Shown in pieces: positions 31,806 to 32,091 of a DNA stretch of 32,091 nucleotides. Both the position numbers and the translations under genes were made by a program. Position 1 is the stretch's first letter; each line of letters begins with the position of its first letter. Source of the DNA: a virus; IMG/VR virus record IMGVR_UViG_3300021960_000309, positions 1 through 32,091 of that record, one strand, 5' to 3'. Below the pieces are notes generated by a model that was not told the origin of the DNA, ran no database searches, and saw only the letters and a program-made list of their open reading frames with translations.

Positions 31806-32091
31806 TTATTCACCTCCATACAACTTAGCGTGTTTTGAAGAAGCCTCTCTCCATTTATCCAAAATTGCTTTCGCTTCGGGAATAACAGTGGGGTAAAATT
31901 CAATCCCACGGGGGCCTTTCATTCCAGTCTCCCTTGACAAATAGCGCATGTGATTGACCAACTCATGCACTGCATCGTCGGCTTCTTGAGAATCAATGTG
32001 CGGTTCCCAACTTGAACCCGAACCCAAACCCGCTTGCATTTTTTCCCTCTTCAATTCCAAAAATGTTTGAATAAGTGGCAGGTGCCTTTGC
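31806..32091 (-). CDS. Helical hypothetical protein, probably cut by the right edge
   Basis: The frame is open to the window edge, so the N-terminus is probably beyond 32091. The visible end is helical (SQEADDAVHELVNHMRYLSR; VIPEAKAILDKWREASSKHA). An internal ATG at 32039 with GAGG six bases upstream is an alternative start that would give a 77-residue protein without the shared tag. The stop lies directly before the next gene. Function unknown. Confidence 0.5.
   Translation of the reverse strand, partial: QRHLPLIQTFLELKREKMQAGLGSGSSWEPHIDSQEADDAVHELVNHMRYLSRETGMKGPRGIEFYPTVIPEAKAILDKWREASSKHAKLYGGE

Overview
The window reads as part of the genome of a tailed double-stranded DNA virus (Caudoviricetes type, HK97-style head genes), or of a provirus. 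Its host is probably a marine planktonic microbe. A marine archaeal host is plausible: many proteins carry small zinc-binding Cys/His motifs, and there is a Ras/Arf-like GTPase. The sequence does not prove this, because the Shine-Dalgarno sites (GAGGTGA type) would fit a bacterial host equally well. No rRNA, tRNA, CRISPR array or insertion sequence was seen. Almost every gene lies on the minus strand in a tightly packed series with ATGA, GTGA or TAATG stop/start overlaps, so the order of transcription runs from position 32091 down to 1.

Right block (about 23990-32091): an array of accessory genes. Twelve of them begin with nearly the same dozen residues (consensus M-T-A-F-D-x-A-W-x-L-L-K), placed 6-11 bases after a GAGGTGA-like ribosome binding site. 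Behind that shared N-terminus the bodies are unrelated. They include ADP-ribosyltransferase-like folds (YHGT and YRAIP motifs), two paralogous GNAT acetyltransferase-like proteins, an HEXXH metalloprotease-like protein, a ParB/sulfiredoxin-like GHEGRHR protein and zinc-knuckle proteins. Three very small genes (54, 33 and 28 codons) sit between them and are coupled to their neighbours. My main hypothesis is that the shared N-terminus is a sorting tag, for example for packaging effector proteins into the virus head in the manner of the T4 capsid-targeting sequence.

Centre (about 22060-23990): a kinase-like protein of uncertain nature, a convergent intergenic region with an 11-bp inverted repeat, the only plus-strand gene (22269-22754), and a divergent 49-residue ribbon-helix-helix regulator with a palindromic candidate operator just upstream of its start.

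Middle block (about 17440-22077): small membrane proteins, the GTPase, an EF-hand/zinc mini-protein, a Met/Gly-repeat protein and a tandem zinc-finger protein that is the best candidate for the small terminase subunit.

Left block (1-17447): the head-morphogenesis module. Four large, low-complexity, mostly disordered proteins lie between the candidate small terminase and the large terminase. Then come the large terminase, an unknown protein, the portal with a zinc-ribbon insertion, several short proteins, a 1085-residue protein with a DNA-ligase/nucleotidyltransferase-like core, and a prohead protease cut by the window edge. The major capsid protein is expected just beyond position 1.
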